Shown piece by piece: positions 1 through 8,585 of a DNA stretch of 15,191 nt. Position numbers and translations under genes: made by a program. The notes beneath the pieces are model-generated. The model was not told where the DNA came from and did not search any database. It saw only the letters and a program-made list of their open reading frames with translations. Every line of letters begins with the position of its first letter. Within the stretch, counting starts at the first letter, position 1. Source of the stretch: Kiritimatiellia bacterium. GTDB taxonomy: Bacteria > Verrucomicrobiota > Kiritimatiellia > SLAD01. The stretch spans positions 1-15,191 of the forward strand of contig SLLF01000296.1 in assembly GCA_007134175.1 (NCBI GenBank). Reading direction: 5' to 3'.

Positions 1-80
1 CGGGCTGACTGATCGCGACTGATGTGCATACTTCGTACTGCCTCATGTATGGCAACTACGCGGTTCGTATGTCGCTAGCC

Positions 81-110
81 CGCATTTCTCACCGGATGGT
101 GAGAAATGCG
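81..110. repeat. Perfect 13-bp inverted repeat (hairpin) with GGAT loop
   Basis: CGCATTTCTCACC (81-93) is the exact reverse complement of GGTGAGAAATGCG (98-110), with a 4-base loop GGAT. A perfect 13-bp stem with a tetraloop is unlikely by chance. No run of T follows on either strand (CCCCTCC to the right, GGGCTAGC to the left on the other strand), so it is not a classical intrinsic terminator. It could be a REP/MITE-like repeat, a protein-binding palindrome, or the tip of a degraded mobile element. The structure is certain; the role is unknown. Confidence 0.7.
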
Positions 111-250
111 CCCCTCCGGCTCCGCTCAGGGCAGGCTCAGCTCGATATGACCAAGTCCCTCCGAATTCCATAACAGCCTCCACATACGCCCCCCACACGT
201 ACCCCATCAACTTCCTGCAGCACAATCGGCTCAGTATGGGGGCTAAGCCG

Positions 251-279
251 TTGACATCGGCAGGCCAAAGGCAAATACT
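251..279 (+). promoter_or_regulatory. Candidate sigma-70 promoter for the hisF operon
   Basis: TTGACA at 251-256 matches the -35 consensus at all six positions. After a 17-base spacer comes AATACT at 274-279, four of six against TATAAT. Transcription would start near 286 and leave a leader of about 125 bases before hisF. A second, poorer pair lies closer to the gene: TTGATC (345-350), 17 bases, GAAAAT (368-373). No His-codon run or obvious attenuator appears in the leader. This is prediction by consensus only. Confidence 0.45.
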
Positions 280-411
280 GACGGGCTCATTCCGCTGCCA
301 CGCACGGCGTGACCGTTTTCAGGGCGGCCAACGGTTCTTGCGTCTTGATCAATATCGGTGGCGGGTGGAAAATCTGTATCCGAATCTGAACATGAGTACT
401 GGTAGGAACCC

Positions 412-1179
412 ATGACCGCCAAGCGCATCATACCCTGTCTGGACATCTGCAATGGCCGGGTCGTCAAGGGCGTCCGCTTCCTCGAGCTGCGGGACGCCGG
501 CGATCCCGTGCAGCAGGCGCAGGCCTACGAGGCGCAGGGCGCCGACGAGTTGACCTTCCTCGATATCACGGCCTCGCACGAACAGCGTGACACGATTCTG
601 GAAGTGGTGCGGGACGTCGCGGCTTGTGTTTTTATGCCCCTGACCGTGGGGGGCGGCATCCGGTCCTGTGCCGATGTGCGGCGCCTGCTACAGGCGGGCG
701 CCGACAAGGTGTCGCTGAACACGGCGGCGTTGCTCAATCCCGCCTTGATTGATGAATCCGCCACCCGGTTCGGGAGTCAGTGCATGGTATTGGCCATCGA
801 CGCGCGCCGTAGCGCGCGGGGAGGGTGGACCGTCTACACGCATGGTGGGCGGCATCCGACGGTGCGGGATGCCGTGGCGTGGGCGCGCGAGGGCGTGGAC
901 CGCGGCGCCGGTGAGATTCTATTGACCAGTATGGATGCAGACGGTACCAAGGACGGTTACGCCTTGGAGTTGACCCGGTCGGTGGCCGAGGCGGTCTCCG
1001 TTCCGGTGATTGCATCAGGAGGTGCCGGTACGCTGGATCATCTGGTGGAGGCCGTGACGGTCGGTAAGGCCGACGCGGTACTGGCGGCGTCTATTTTTCA
1101 TTTCGGGACGTTTACAATCGAGGATACCAAACGCTATTTGCGGGAGAAAGGAGTGGAGGTGAGATGGGAAACGCATTAG
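412..1179 (+). CDS. hisF: Imidazole glycerol phosphate synthase, cyclase subunit HisF
   Basis: HisF takes ammonia from the glutaminase partner HisH and converts PRFAR to imidazole glycerol phosphate and AICAR, the fifth step of histidine synthesis, in the cytoplasm. The 255-residue length is typical for the (beta/alpha)8 barrel. The N-terminus AKRIIPCLD places the catalytic acid at Asp11, and LAID places the second at Asp130, the numbering known for the family. Phosphate-binding barrel loops are seen as TVGGGIR (about 78-84) and ASGGAGT. The ATG at 412 has an AGGA-type ribosome-binding site (TAGGAACCC) 4 bases upstream. It is the first gene of the hisF-hisI-trpE-trpG run and overlaps hisI by 16 bases. 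hisH is not in the window. Confidence 0.97.
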   Translation: MTAKRIIPCLDICNGRVVKGVRFLELRDAGDPVQQAQAYEAQGADELTFLDITASHEQRDTILEVVRDVAACVFMPLTVGGGIRSCADVRRLLQAGADKVSLNTAALLNPALIDESATRFGSQCMVLAIDARRSARGGWTVYTHGGRHPTVRDAVAWAREGVDRGAGEILLTSMDADGTKDGYALELTRSVAEAVSVPVIASGGAGTLDHLVEAVTVGKADAVLAASIFHFGTFTIEDTKRYLREKGVEVRWETH

Positions 1180-1580
1180 AGGAAGGCCAGGCGCTGACGC
1201 TGGATTTCAAAAAATTGGCGAAAGCGGTAGCGGCGGCGGCGGAAATCATTCCGGTCGCGGTACAGCACGTGGATAGTCGCGAGGTGATTCTGGTGGCTTA
1301 CGTGAACGAGCTGGCGCTGCAACGCTCGCTGGAACTGAAGGAGGCGGTGTTCTGGAGCACGTCACGCAATACGCTTTGGCATAAAGGCATGGAATCGGGC
1401 AATACCTTTGAATTGTGTGAGGTAAGGGTTAACTGCGAACAGAATTCGCTCCTGTTTCTCGTGCGGCCGAAAGGCGGCGGTATGTGCCACACGCGCAACG
1501 AACAAGGGACCGCCCGCCGCGGTTGTTACTATCGCCGATTGGATATGGCGACGGGTGGGCTGGTCAACGAAGAACCCTGA
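1164..1580 (+). CDS. hisI: Phosphoribosyl-AMP cyclohydrolase HisI, variant metal motif
   Basis: HisI opens the purine ring of phosphoribosyl-AMP, the third step of histidine synthesis. The 138-residue protein is a single-domain HisI with no fused HisE. Family landmarks are [13 protein letters not shown] (63-75), ESGNTF (77-82), Cys91, and Cys108-His109 followed by CYYRR (Cys121). The three cysteines fit the zinc ligands known in HisI. Two things are odd. The usual Mg-binding DCDxD reads NCEQN (90-94), so none of the three aspartates is kept. The spacing between CH and the last Cys is also longer than in the common CHTGxxSCF form. Both could mark a lineage-specific subfamily. The start has GGAGG 4 bases upstream, inside the end of hisF. 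It is followed after 8 bases by trpE. Confidence 0.92.
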   Translation: MGNALEEGQALTLDFKKLAKAVAAAAEIIPVAVQHVDSREVILVAYVNELALQRSLELKEAVFWSTSRNTLWHKGMESGNTFELCEVRVNCEQNSLLFLVRPKGGGMCHTRNEQGTARRGCYYRRLDMATGGLVNEEP

Positions 1581-1588
1581 GGCCGCAT

Positions 1589-3109
1589 ATGTATTCACCC
1601 GACAAGGCCGCTTTTTTGGAGCGGGCGCAGCAGGGCAACTTGATTCCCGTTTGGCGCGAGTTTCTGGCGGATCAGGAGACCCCGGTTCTGGCCTATGAGC
1701 GATTACGCACTGCGCTGGAACAGGAAGGCCGCGCCACGGGGGCGTTCCTGCTGGAAAGCGTGGAAGGCGGCGAGCATGTGGCTCGCTACTCGTTTCTGGG
1801 TGGTGCCCCGCGCGCCTTGCTGCGCGCCACCGACCGCCACGTGGAAATCACCTACGCGGACGGTCGCCGCGAGGTGCAGGAGGATGTCGAGCCACTGGAC
1901 GCCTTGAAGGCGCACATGCAGCAGTATGTGCCCGTGCCGGACCCGGCTCTGCCGCGTTTTTACGGGGGGGCGGTGGGCTATATCGGCTACGATGCCGTGG
2001 CCCAGTTTGAACGGGTACCGCTCTGCGACCGGCCCGGTTTGGACTGGCCGGATATGATTTTCAGTATCACCGACCTCATCATCATCTTCGATCATGTCCG
2101 GCATAGCATGAAAGTAGTGGCCAACGCCTTTGTGGAGCATGATCCCAGCGCGGCCTATGATGACGCGCTGGCCCGGATCGATGCCGTCAGCGCCAGCCTC
2201 TCCACCGCCGTACCGCTTTATGTACTGGATGCCCACGCCGAACCGGCTGAGCTGGCCTACCGGTCCAATACCGAGCCGGCACAGTTTACGGCGGCCGTGG
2301 AGGAGGCTAAGGAATACATCCGGGCGGGCGACGTCATACAAGTGGTGCTGTCCCAACGCTTCGAAGCGGATCTGACCGCGACACCGCTCGACGTCTATCG
2401 CGCCCTGCGCTCGATCAATCCATCGCCCTACATGTTCTGCCTGGACTTCGGCGAGCGGGCAGTGGTGGGTTCGTCGCCCGAGATCCATGTGCGCTGCGAG
2501 GACAACGAGGTCGAGGTGCGCCCGATTGCCGGTACCCGCCCGCGAGCGAGCGATCCGGACCGTGACCAGGCACTGGAAAAGGAGCTGCTGGCGGATCCCA
2601 AGGAACGGGCGGAACACATCATGCTGGTCGATCTCGGCCGCAATGATCTGGGCCGCGTTTGTACCTATGGTTCGGTGCAGGTACCGGAACTGATGGTCAT
2701 CGAGCGCTACAGCCATGTCATGCACATTGTCTCCGATGTCACCGGTACCCTGGCCCCGGACAAGGACGCCTACGACGTGCTGCGGGCCACTTTCCCGGCG
2801 GGAACCGTCAGCGGTGCGCCCAAGGTGCGCGCGATGGGAATCATCGCGGAACTGGAGGCGGCCCGCCGCGGTGCCTATGCCGGGGCGGTGGCCTATATCG
2901 GGTACTCCGGCAACCTCGATTCCTGCATCACAATCCGCACCGTGTTGATGGAGCCCGGCCGCGCCTACGTGCAGGCCGGGGCGGGTATCGTTGCGGATTC
3001 CGATCCGGTGCGGGAATATGAGGAGACACAGAACAAGGCGCGCGGCATGATCAAAGCCCTGGGGCTGGCCCGCCGCTACAAGGCGGTGCGCGAGGGGGAA
3101 GCGTCATGA
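1589..3109 (+). CDS. trpE: Anthranilate synthase component I (TrpE)
   Basis: TrpE, with the amidotransferase TrpG, makes anthranilate from chorismate, the first committed step of tryptophan synthesis. I use the ATG at 1589 (506 residues, MYSPDKAAF). It lies 8 bases after the hisI stop with GAGG just upstream; an open frame extends back to 1484 but only into hisI. The LLES motif (54-57), part of the tryptophan feedback site, is present, as is RYSFLG after it. The chorismate-binding core follows: PIAGTRPR (312-319), then [18 protein letters not shown] (405-412) and QAGAGIVA (462-469). These favour TrpE over PabB, though the two families overlap. The LLES motif suggests allosteric inhibition by tryptophan. 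Its stop overlaps the trpG start as ATGA. Confidence 0.95.
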   Translation: MYSPDKAAFLERAQQGNLIPVWREFLADQETPVLAYERLRTALEQEGRATGAFLLESVEGGEHVARYSFLGGAPRALLRATDRHVEITYADGRREVQEDVEPLDALKAHMQQYVPVPDPALPRFYGGAVGYIGYDAVAQFERVPLCDRPGLDWPDMIFSITDLIIIFDHVRHSMKVVANAFVEHDPSAAYDDALARIDAVSASLSTAVPLYVLDAHAEPAELAYRSNTEPAQFTAAVEEAKEYIRAGDVIQVVLSQRFEADLTATPLDVYRALRSINPSPYMFCLDFGERAVVGSSPEIHVRCEDNEVEVRPIAGTRPRASDPDRDQALEKELLADPKERAEHIMLVDLGRNDLGRVCTYGSVQVPELMVIERYSHVMHIVSDVTGTLAPDKDAYDVLRATFPAGTVSGAPKVRAMGIIAELEAARRGAYAGAVAYIGYSGNLDSCITIRTVLMEPGRAYVQAGAGIVADSDPVREYEETQNKARGMIKALGLARRYKAVREGEAS

Positions 3110-3669
3110 TAGTGGTCATCGACAACTACGATTCCTTTACCTACAACCTGGTCCAGTACCTTGGTGAACTGGGGGCGGATTTACGGGTGGTGCGCAACGA
3201 CGAAGTCTCACCGGAAACCATCGCGTCCTGGCAACCGGAAAAGTTGATGGTCAGCCCCGGCCCCTGTTCGCCGAACGAAGCCGGTATTTCCTGCGCGGCC
3301 ATTGAACACTTTGCGGGCCGCATCCCCGTGTTCGGTGTCTGTTTGGGGCATCAATGCCTGGGGCAAGTGTACGGGGGCAAGGTGGTGCGGGCGGAACGGT
3401 TGATGCACGGCAAAACCTCGCTGATCCATCACGACGGACTGGACTTGTTCAGGGACATGCCCAACCCGTTCGCCGCCACACGCTACCATTCGCTGCTGGT
3501 GGAGCGTGCCTCGCTGCCCGCCTGCCTGCGAATCACGGCCGAAACGGACACAGGCGAGATCATGGGATTGCAGCATGTCAGCGAACCGGTCTACGGCGTT
3601 CAGTTCCACCCCGAATCCATCCTCACACAGGACGGTAAACGCATGCTGGCCAACTTCCTTGCAGTTTAA
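3106..3669 (+). CDS. trpG: Anthranilate synthase component II, glutamine amidotransferase (TrpG/PabA)
   Basis: This class I glutamine amidotransferase hydrolyses glutamine and supplies ammonia to TrpE. At 187 residues it is the stand-alone form, not fused to TrpD. The catalytic triad is visible: Cys79 in GVCLGHQ, and His168 and Glu170 in QFHPES. The N-terminal DNYDSFTYN and the oxyanion segment SPGPCSP are typical. The start overlaps the trpE stop by 4 bases (ATGA), which implies translational coupling and a 1:1 partner. In many bacteria one such protein serves both TrpE and PabB, so a dual role is possible. The gene ends head-on against mtnP, with the two TAA stop codons sharing TTAA at 3666-3669. 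Confidence 0.95.
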   Translation: MIVVIDNYDSFTYNLVQYLGELGADLRVVRNDEVSPETIASWQPEKLMVSPGPCSPNEAGISCAAIEHFAGRIPVFGVCLGHQCLGQVYGGKVVRAERLMHGKTSLIHHDGLDLFRDMPNPFAATRYHSLLVERASLPACLRITAETDTGEIMGLQHVSEPVYGVQFHPESILTQDGKRMLANFLAV

Positions 3670-4544
3670 CCCGCATCCGGCGACCACCACGGGATACGCG
3701 CGCGGGTGGCAGCCGGTATCTGATCGGGCGCTGTCATAACGGCGGCCGTCAACGCCGTGCGGGCCGGCGAGTCAAAGTGCTTTGGCAAGTCCGCGATCAA
3801 CCGGGCCAGAATCGCCTGCGCGAATGTCTTGTTGGCGGCTACATGGCCGGCGACCAGGTCGGCGGTGACGTGGCCTTCGGTTTGATGCCAGCAGTCATAA
3901 TCGGTGATCAATGCCAGGGAAGCATACGGCAGCTCGGCTTCGCGTGCCAACCGCGCTTCCGGCATGGACGTCATACCGATCACGGCGAACCCCTTACCGC
4001 GGTAAAATTCCGATTCCGCCCGGGTGGAAAAGGCGGGGCCTTCCATGTTGACGTAGGTGCCTGCGCGGTGAACTTGCCGGTCTTGAAAAGCGGAGTCCGC
4101 GCGTTGCACATCCATGGCCGCTTGGCCCAGTGCTCGGTGTAGGTAAGGGCAAACGGGATCGGCCAGTGAGACGTGGGCCGCGAAACCGTTGCCGAAAAAG
4201 GTGTGCCGATGCGATTGCCGGGTCCGGTCGAAGTACTGGTCCGGTGTCAACACATCGCGCGGTTTGATGTGCTCGTGCAAACTGCCGACGGCGCTGACTG
4301 ACACCACCGCGTCTACCCCGGCTTGTTTTAGTGCGAACAGGTTGGCGCGGTGATTGATTTCGGACGGTAGCCATACGTGGCCCCGGCCGTGCCGGGGCAG
4401 GAAGTGGACGGTGCGATTAGCCAGCGAGCCGCGTAGCAACTGATCCGACGGTGCGCCCCAAGGGGTATCGACCGTTAGCCATTGCGGATCCGTTAACGCG
4501 TCCCAGTCATATAAACCGCTGCCACCAATAATACCGATTGACAT
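3666..4544 (-). CDS. mtnP: S-methyl-5'-thioadenosine phosphorylase (MTAP)
   Basis: The enzyme cleaves 5'-methylthioadenosine, a by-product of polyamine synthesis, with phosphate to adenine and methylthioribose-1-phosphate, and so feeds adenine and methionine salvage. The 292-residue protein shows the nucleoside phosphorylase fold: GGSG (7-10) and Arg51-His52 for phosphate, [12 protein letters not shown] (168-179) and MTSMPE (191-196) around the ribose. ITDYDCW places Asp215 and Asp217 where MTAP uses aspartates to read adenine; inosine-type relatives carry Asn there. This supports MTAP over PNP or methylthioinosine phosphorylase. The ribosome-binding site is weak (GGGATACGTACA). It is the last gene of the minus-strand run, 23 bases after the glycosyltransferase stop. 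No other mtn gene is visible. Confidence 0.93.
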   Translation of the reverse strand: MSIGIIGGSGLYDWDALTDPQWLTVDTPWGAPSDQLLRGSLANRTVHFLPRHGRGHVWLPSEINHRANLFALKQAGVDAVVSVSAVGSLHEHIKPRDVLTPDQYFDRTRQSHRHTFFGNGFAAHVSLADPVCPYLHRALGQAAMDVQRADSAFQDRQVHRAGTYVNMEGPAFSTRAESEFYRGKGFAVIGMTSMPEARLAREAELPYASLALITDYDCWHQTEGHVTADLVAGHVAANKTFAQAILARLIADLPKHFDSPARTALTAAVMTAPDQIPAATRARIPWWSPDAG

Positions 4545-4567
4545 TGTACGTATCCCATGGGTTGGCG

Positions 4568-5728
4568 CTACCGCGCACCCACCTTATCGGCGAGCGCGTG
4601 GTAGACCTGTATAGTTTGTTCCGCTGTGCGTGTCCAAGTGAATTCCGCCGCGCGGGCCAGGCCCTTGGTACGCCATTGTGCGGCCTGATCCGGTTGCGTG
4701 CAGCAGGTGGCCAGAGCTTGCACCCAAGCCGACTCGTTATCCGGATCAATTAGCCAGGCGGCATGGCCGGCCACTTCCGGCAGTGAGGCCCGATGGCTGC
4801 AAATAACGGGCGTCCCGCTGGCCATTGCTTCGAGCACCGGCAGGCCAAAACCCTCATAAAGCGACGGCAGCACGAACACGGTGGCGGTTTGGTAGGCGTG
4901 GTGTAGTTCTTCATCCGGTACGTAACCGTCCCAGTCCACGTGGTCCGCGACCCCCTCATGGGCGATGGTGTTCGCCACCTCGGGATAGCGCGCATCGCGC
5001 GGGCCGATCAGGCGCAGCCGTGCGGCGACGTGTTGCTCCTTTAGTAAACGGGCGAAGAGGCGAATCAGCGCAGGTACATTCTTGTACGGATCCATCCGGC
5101 CCACGTAGAGGATGGTCGGCGGTTCCGTCTTCGCCGTGGTTGACGCAGGACGGTAGCTTGCTGCGACCCCGTCGTATATAGCGGTTACCTTGGCTGCCCC
5201 GTCCCGGTTGGGCAGCAGATGCTGTAGAATGTCGTGGCGCGCCTGTTCACAGCCCGTGATCACGTGGTCGGCGCGCACAACGACCTGCCGCATGATGGCA
5301 CGGTAAAGCGGATGGAGCCTGGATTTGAGGGCCTGCGGCGTCCATTCGGGGAATAGCAGTGGGATTAGATCATGAATATTCACCACTGCCGCTGTCCGTC
5401 CGCGGCGGTGCCGGGGGAAGGCCAGGAAGGGGATCATGAAGTTCGGGCTATGGTAGACATCGGCTGCCAACGCCCGCAAACGGCGGGGTGCCTGCCACTG
5501 ATTGGCGGCGGTGAACAGGCCGCAGGGCAGGATCTCGGCGCTGAAATTCGGGGCGTCGGTCCAACCCGTTTCCGTCGCGGTCCGATCCCGCAGGTCGGCC
5601 GACGCAAACCAGAGCACATACCGGTTCTGATCGTCCAGCCGGGCCAGTTCGCGGATCAATTCGCGGGTATAGGCACCAATACCGGTGATTTCCGGAAAGA
5701 TCCAGCGGGCATCCAGCACGATCTTCAC
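4568..5728 (-). CDS. GT4-family glycosyltransferase (second of a tandem pair)
   Basis: A retaining GT-B glycosyltransferase of family GT4, which moves a sugar from a nucleotide-sugar donor to a lipid- or glycan-linked acceptor at the inner face of the membrane. I start it at a GTG at 5728 (386 residues, [10 protein letters not shown]). This matches the N-terminus of relatives and gives a GTGA overlap with the upstream gene. The open frame continues 180 codons further back, but only as an antiparallel-looking reading of the neighbour in another frame. Visible parts are GIGAYTREL in the glycine-rich acceptor-domain loop, ILYVGRMDPYKN at the start of the donor domain, and the EX7E motif EGFGLPVLE (Glu292, Glu300) followed by SGTPV. 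Donor and acceptor cannot be told. It resembles the next gene and may be an old duplicate of it. Confidence 0.9.
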   Translation of the reverse strand: MKIVLDARWIFPEITGIGAYTRELIRELARLDDQNRYVLWFASADLRDRTATETGWTDAPNFSAEILPCGLFTAANQWQAPRRLRALAADVYHSPNFMIPFLAFPRHRRGRTAAVVNIHDLIPLLFPEWTPQALKSRLHPLYRAIMRQVVVRADHVITGCEQARHDILQHLLPNRDGAAKVTAIYDGVAASYRPASTTAKTEPPTILYVGRMDPYKNVPALIRLFARLLKEQHVAARLRLIGPRDARYPEVANTIAHEGVADHVDWDGYVPDEELHHAYQTATVFVLPSLYEGFGLPVLEAMASGTPVICSHRASLPEVAGHAAWLIDPDNESAWVQALATCCTQPDQAAQWRTKGLARAAEFTWTRTAEQTIQVYHALADKVGAR

Positions 5729-6840
5729 GAGGCCACCTGCCGATACGCTTCCCAAGTGGCACGGGCCGTGGCCTCCCACGTGTAACGGGCCGCTTGGCGG
5801 AAGCCGGTCGTGCGTAGTGTTGCCTGGTGGTCCGTGTCCTGCAGCAACGACTCCAGGGCCATCGCCCAGCCGGCCGGATCGTCGTGATCGATGTAGTGCG
5901 CGGCTGAGCCCAGCACTTCCGGCAGTGAACCCGCCCGGGAACTGCACACCGGGGTGCCACAGCGCATCGCCTCCAGCGGCGGAAAGCCGAATCCCTCGTA
6001 GCGCGAAGGAAAAACGAACGCTGCCGCACCGGCATAGAGCGCGGGCAAGTGCGGTTCGGGCACGTAGTCCAGGTAACGAATGCGCGCGGACAGCGGTGAG
6101 CGTTGCATCCGTTCCAGAATAGGCTCGAATTTCCAGCCGCGCATGCCCGCGATTATCAGGTCGCCGTCGAAAGCAGACAACCGTTCGAACACCTCGATCA
6201 GGAATGGCAGGTTTTTGCGCGGTTCCAGGGTGCCGACGAATAGCAAATAGGGGCGGTCTAGCTGCCACTGGGTGCGTATGGCCTGCACGGTGGCGTCATC
6301 GGGTGCGCGCATGTTGTCCGTCAAGCCCAGGTGCACGGTCTTGATGCGGTCCGGCGGTACTTGGAGACATTCCTGCATTTCCCGCGCCGAAAAGTCCGAG
6401 TCGGTCAGGATCAGGTCCGCCCGGTCCACGGTCCGGCGAATGTGGTGGTTGAGATAGCGCAAATTATTCGGTTCGGCGGCCTCCGGAAAGCGCAGAAAAG
6501 AGACGTCATGAATCGTCACCACCGCCCGGCCGCGGCCAAGCGGGGGGATGATGAAATTAGGGAAATGGTACACGTCCGCCGGACCGGCCAGCCAATCGAA
6601 CGGCGGAAAGTGGATCGTCTTCCAGGCGCGCTGCACCAGGCGGCCCGGACACCAGCGGATACAGCGAATTTCCGCCTGTGCCAGGTGCAGCGGTATCCCG
6701 GCGCGCTTAAAGTCGAAACAGAAGCAGCGCAGCGCGTCCTCGCCGGCCAGCGGTGCGAGATGTTCCACCAAAGCCTGTGTATAGCGGCCGACACCGGCCC
6801 GCTGGGCCAGTGCCGCCTGGATGTCGATACAGCATTGCAT
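5725..6840 (-). CDS. GT4-family glycosyltransferase (first of a tandem pair)
   Basis: A second GT4 glycosyltransferase of 371 residues with the start at [13 protein letters not shown]. This matches the position of the conserved first beta strand; an open frame reaches 7017 but would run into the aldo/keto reductase gene. It shows [11 protein letters not shown] (glycine-rich loop, about 13-23), [24 protein letters not shown] at the start of the C-terminal Rossmann domain, and EGFGFPPLE (Glu282, Glu290), the EX7E donor-binding motif. Relatives with this profile build O-antigen, capsule or exopolysaccharide. No polymerase, flippase or sugar-nucleotide gene is nearby, so the product is unknown. 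The stop overlaps the next gene as GTGA. The ribosome-binding site is poor, with only GGCGG about 9 bases upstream. Confidence 0.9.
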   Translation of the reverse strand: MQCCIDIQAALAQRAGVGRYTQALVEHLAPLAGEDALRCFCFDFKRAGIPLHLAQAEIRCIRWCPGRLVQRAWKTIHFPPFDWLAGPADVYHFPNFIIPPLGRGRAVVTIHDVSFLRFPEAAEPNNLRYLNHHIRRTVDRADLILTDSDFSAREMQECLQVPPDRIKTVHLGLTDNMRAPDDATVQAIRTQWQLDRPYLLFVGTLEPRKNLPFLIEVFERLSAFDGDLIIAGMRGWKFEPILERMQRSPLSARIRYLDYVPEPHLPALYAGAAAFVFPSRYEGFGFPPLEAMRCGTPVCSSRAGSLPEVLGSAAHYIDHDDPAGWAMALESLLQDTDHQATLRTTGFRQAARYTWEATARATWEAYRQVAS

Positions 6841-6895
6841 GCGGTGGATTGTGCCGCCAAGCGGGGCCGGTTTCAATGCCGCAGTTGCGGTGGGG
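6841..6895 (-). other. Short gap between aldo/keto reductase and glycosyltransferase genes
   Basis: This 55-base gap contains the palindrome CCGCAGTTGCGG (6879-6890), too tight in the centre to form a good RNA hairpin and not followed by T residues. I see no convincing promoter or terminator. It could be a small operator, or simply spacing inside an operon. Confidence 0.4.
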
Positions 6896-7852
6896 CTATC
6901 GGTCGGTGGCCAGCGGGGGCGGCGGCGACAAGGCGCTGATCTGATCGCGCTCTGCGGTGGACAGCTCCACGTCCGTGGTGGCCAGCACGGCCTCCAGTTG
7001 TTCCATGTTGCGGGCACCGATAATGGTCGAGGTGACGGCGGGATGGTGCATGACCCAGGCTACCGCCAAGGTGCCGGGGAATATATTACGCTCCCGGGCG
7101 TACGCTACGAAGCGCGCAACGATGTCGGTATAGCCTGGATCGCCATATCGCTTGCGGTACATTTCATTCTCTGCCAGGCGGCCTTGTTCGCCATCCAAGT
7201 ACTTGCCGGTCAACAATCCAGCCGCCATCGGGTTGTACGGACAGACCGCCAACTGTTCCGACTGGGCCATGGGCAGAATCTCTACTTCCGCCTGGCGCTT
7301 GAGTAAATTATACATTGGTTGGAGGGCGACGACCGGCCGGTAACCGTTGCCGGCCGCTGTCCACAGCGCCTTCATCGTTTGCCAGGCACTGAAATTGGAA
7401 ATAGCCGCGTAGCGGATTTTGCCCTGTTGAACCAAGGTTTCCAACGCCGCTAGACTTTCATCGAGCGCGGTGTCGGGATCCCATTGGTGCAGGTAATAGC
7501 AATCGAGATGGTCCGTCTGCAGCCTTTGCAAGCTCGCCTCGACGGCCGCCAGAATGTTGCTCCGGGAATTGCCGCGGTCGTTCGGTCTGTCACCCATTTG
7601 GCCAAAGACTTTACTCGCCAGCACCACCCGGTCACGGTGGCGTTTAAGCCAGCGGCCGACAATTGCTTCCGATCGACCTTGGCCATAGATGTTTGCGGTG
7701 TCGATAAAATTGACCCCCGCATCCAGCGCCCGGTCGAGCATCGCCAAGCTGGTTTGTTCGTCCGCTTCACGGCCAAAGGTCATCGTTCCCAAACACAAGG
7801 GCGAGACGTTAATCCCGGTGCGCCCCAATACCTTCATTTCATTACGTTTCAT
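6896..7852 (-). CDS. Aldo/keto reductase
   Basis: A cytoplasmic NAD(P)H-dependent oxidoreductase with the (alpha/beta)8 barrel fold; it reduces an aldehyde or ketone, or oxidises the reverse substrate. The catalytic tetrad is complete: Asp51 and Tyr56 (DTANIYGQGRSE), Lys81 (ASKVFG) and His122 (YLHQWD), counting from the start at 7852. Two adjacent ATG codons occur at 7855 and 7852. AAGGAGA ends immediately before the first, so the second has the better spacing (4 bases from GGAG); the choice changes one residue. C-terminal IIGARNMEQLE is the usual cofactor-binding segment. At 318 residues it is full length. The substrate cannot be inferred. It follows the pseudouridine synthase gene by 19 bases and is probably co-transcribed. 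Confidence 0.93.
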   Translation of the reverse strand: MKRNEMKVLGRTGINVSPLCLGTMTFGREADEQTSLAMLDRALDAGVNFIDTANIYGQGRSEAIVGRWLKRHRDRVVLASKVFGQMGDRPNDRGNSRSNILAAVEASLQRLQTDHLDCYYLHQWDPDTALDESLAALETLVQQGKIRYAAISNFSAWQTMKALWTAAGNGYRPVVALQPMYNLLKRQAEVEILPMAQSEQLAVCPYNPMAAGLLTGKYLDGEQGRLAENEMYRKRYGDPGYTDIVARFVAYARERNIFPGTLAVAWVMHHPAVTSTIIGARNMEQLEAVLATTDVELSTAERDQISALSPPPPLATDR

Positions 7853-7871
7853 CATTCTCCTTTATTCGTGA

Positions 7872-8585
7872 TCAGCTCGACCGGCCACGTCCGCTCTCGT
7901 TACCCGCACCCGCCAGCGGCGGCCATGGTGCCGGGGCTTGGCATTCAATGGTACGATCCTGGGTGGGATGCTTGAACCGGAGCGCGTGCGACCAGAGAGC
8001 CGGTCCTGCTTGGTCCGTGTCCCGGTCTGCGGTGCCTCCATACTTGCGGTCGCCGAGCAGAGGGCAGCCGATGGCGGCCAGCTGCACCCGGATCTGGTGG
8101 GGGCGGCCGGTGTGCAACCGGACGCGCACCTCGCTAATGGGTCCAGCCGTCGCCAATACTTCATAATCAAGCATGGCTTCCTGCCCCTTCGGCTCGCTGG
8201 CGTCCACGATGGCCACCATGTTACGCGCGGCCTCTTTCCGTAAATAATGGACCAGCCGCGCGGATGGGGGGGCAGGACGTCCGTGAACCCGTGCCAGGTA
8301 GATTTTCTCCAGCCGCCGTTCTCGAATCTCAGCGGAGAGGCGCGATGCCGCTTTAGAGGTGCGGGCAAAAACCATCACACCGCCTACCGGCCGGTCAAGT
8401 CGGTGCACCAGACCCAGAAATACGTTGCCGGGTTTATGGTAGCGCTGCTTGATATCCGCCTTCAGGTGCGAAAGCAGATCGGGTGCCCCGCTACGATCGG
8501 CCTGCACCGGCCACCCGACCGGCTTGACGACTACGAGCACGTGGGAATCTTCGTAAAGAATCGGGACTCCGGGTGCGGCACTCAT
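7872..8585 (-). CDS. RluA-family pseudouridine synthase
   Basis: It isomerises uridine to pseudouridine in RNA. The family signature HRLDRPVGG (61-69) contains the catalytic Asp64, and the later LHTGRPHQIRVQ and LLGDRKYGG are standard RluA motifs. The protein is 237 residues and has no N-terminal S4 RNA-binding domain, so it is a compact form like RluA or TruC rather than RluC/RluD. The target could be 23S rRNA, 16S rRNA or a tRNA; the sequence does not say. The start overlaps the stop of the upstream methyltransferase gene as ATGA. Pairing with an RNA methyltransferase and pheS suggests a translation-related unit. Confidence 0.94.
   Translation of the reverse strand: MSAAPGVPILYEDSHVLVVVKPVGWPVQADRSGAPDLLSHLKADIKQRYHKPGNVFLGLVHRLDRPVGGVMVFARTSKAASRLSAEIRERRLEKIYLARVHGRPAPPSARLVHYLRKEAARNMVAIVDASEPKGQEAMLDYEVLATAGPISEVRVRLHTGRPHQIRVQLAAIGCPLLGDRKYGGTADRDTDQAGPALWSHALRFKHPTQDRTIECQAPAPWPPLAGAGNESGRGRSS

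Larger units (their letters stand above)
1..411. other. Non-coding region upstream of hisF
   Basis: I see no convincing gene in these 411 bases. The short open frames have no good ribosome-binding site and encode no recognisable protein. The stretch contains a perfect 13-bp inverted repeat (81-110), an imperfect 8-bp stem (227-250, one mismatch, loop rich in G), a short direct repeat GACTGAT (7-13 and 17-23), and promoter-like boxes before hisF. A weaker stem, 311-317 pairing with 330-336 around a 12-base loop, lies in the likely hisF leader. The left part (1 to about 240) could be the downstream flank of a gene outside the window or a remnant of a small mobile element; the sequence does not decide. 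Confidence 0.6.

Noticed and set aside
55..85. GGTTCGTAT resembling a tRNA T-loop
   Set aside because: The flanking bases do not form a T-arm stem and no acceptor or anticodon stem can be built around it.
43..225. A 60-codon minus-strand frame in the left flank
   Set aside because: It runs through the 13-bp hairpin, has no ribosome-binding site and resembles no protein I know.
392..415. A 7-codon ORF (MSTGRNP) whose stop overlaps the hisF start as ATGA
   Set aside because: There is no Shine-Dalgarno before its ATG and no His codons, so it is not a his leader peptide; the overlap is probably chance.
1703..2725. A 340-codon open frame antisense to trpE
   Set aside because: trpE on the other strand is a full-length conserved gene. 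The antisense translation has no recognisable motif or ribosome-binding site and is typical of GC-rich shadow frames.
5729..6268. N-terminal extension of the second glycosyltransferase by 180 residues
   Set aside because: It is read in another frame inside the first glycosyltransferase. The GTG at 5728 gives the family's normal N-terminus and a GTGA overlap.
6841..7017. N-terminal extension of the first glycosyltransferase by 59 residues
   Set aside because: The extension is low-complexity, proline- and arginine-rich, overlaps the aldo/keto reductase gene, and family homology begins at MQCCIDI.
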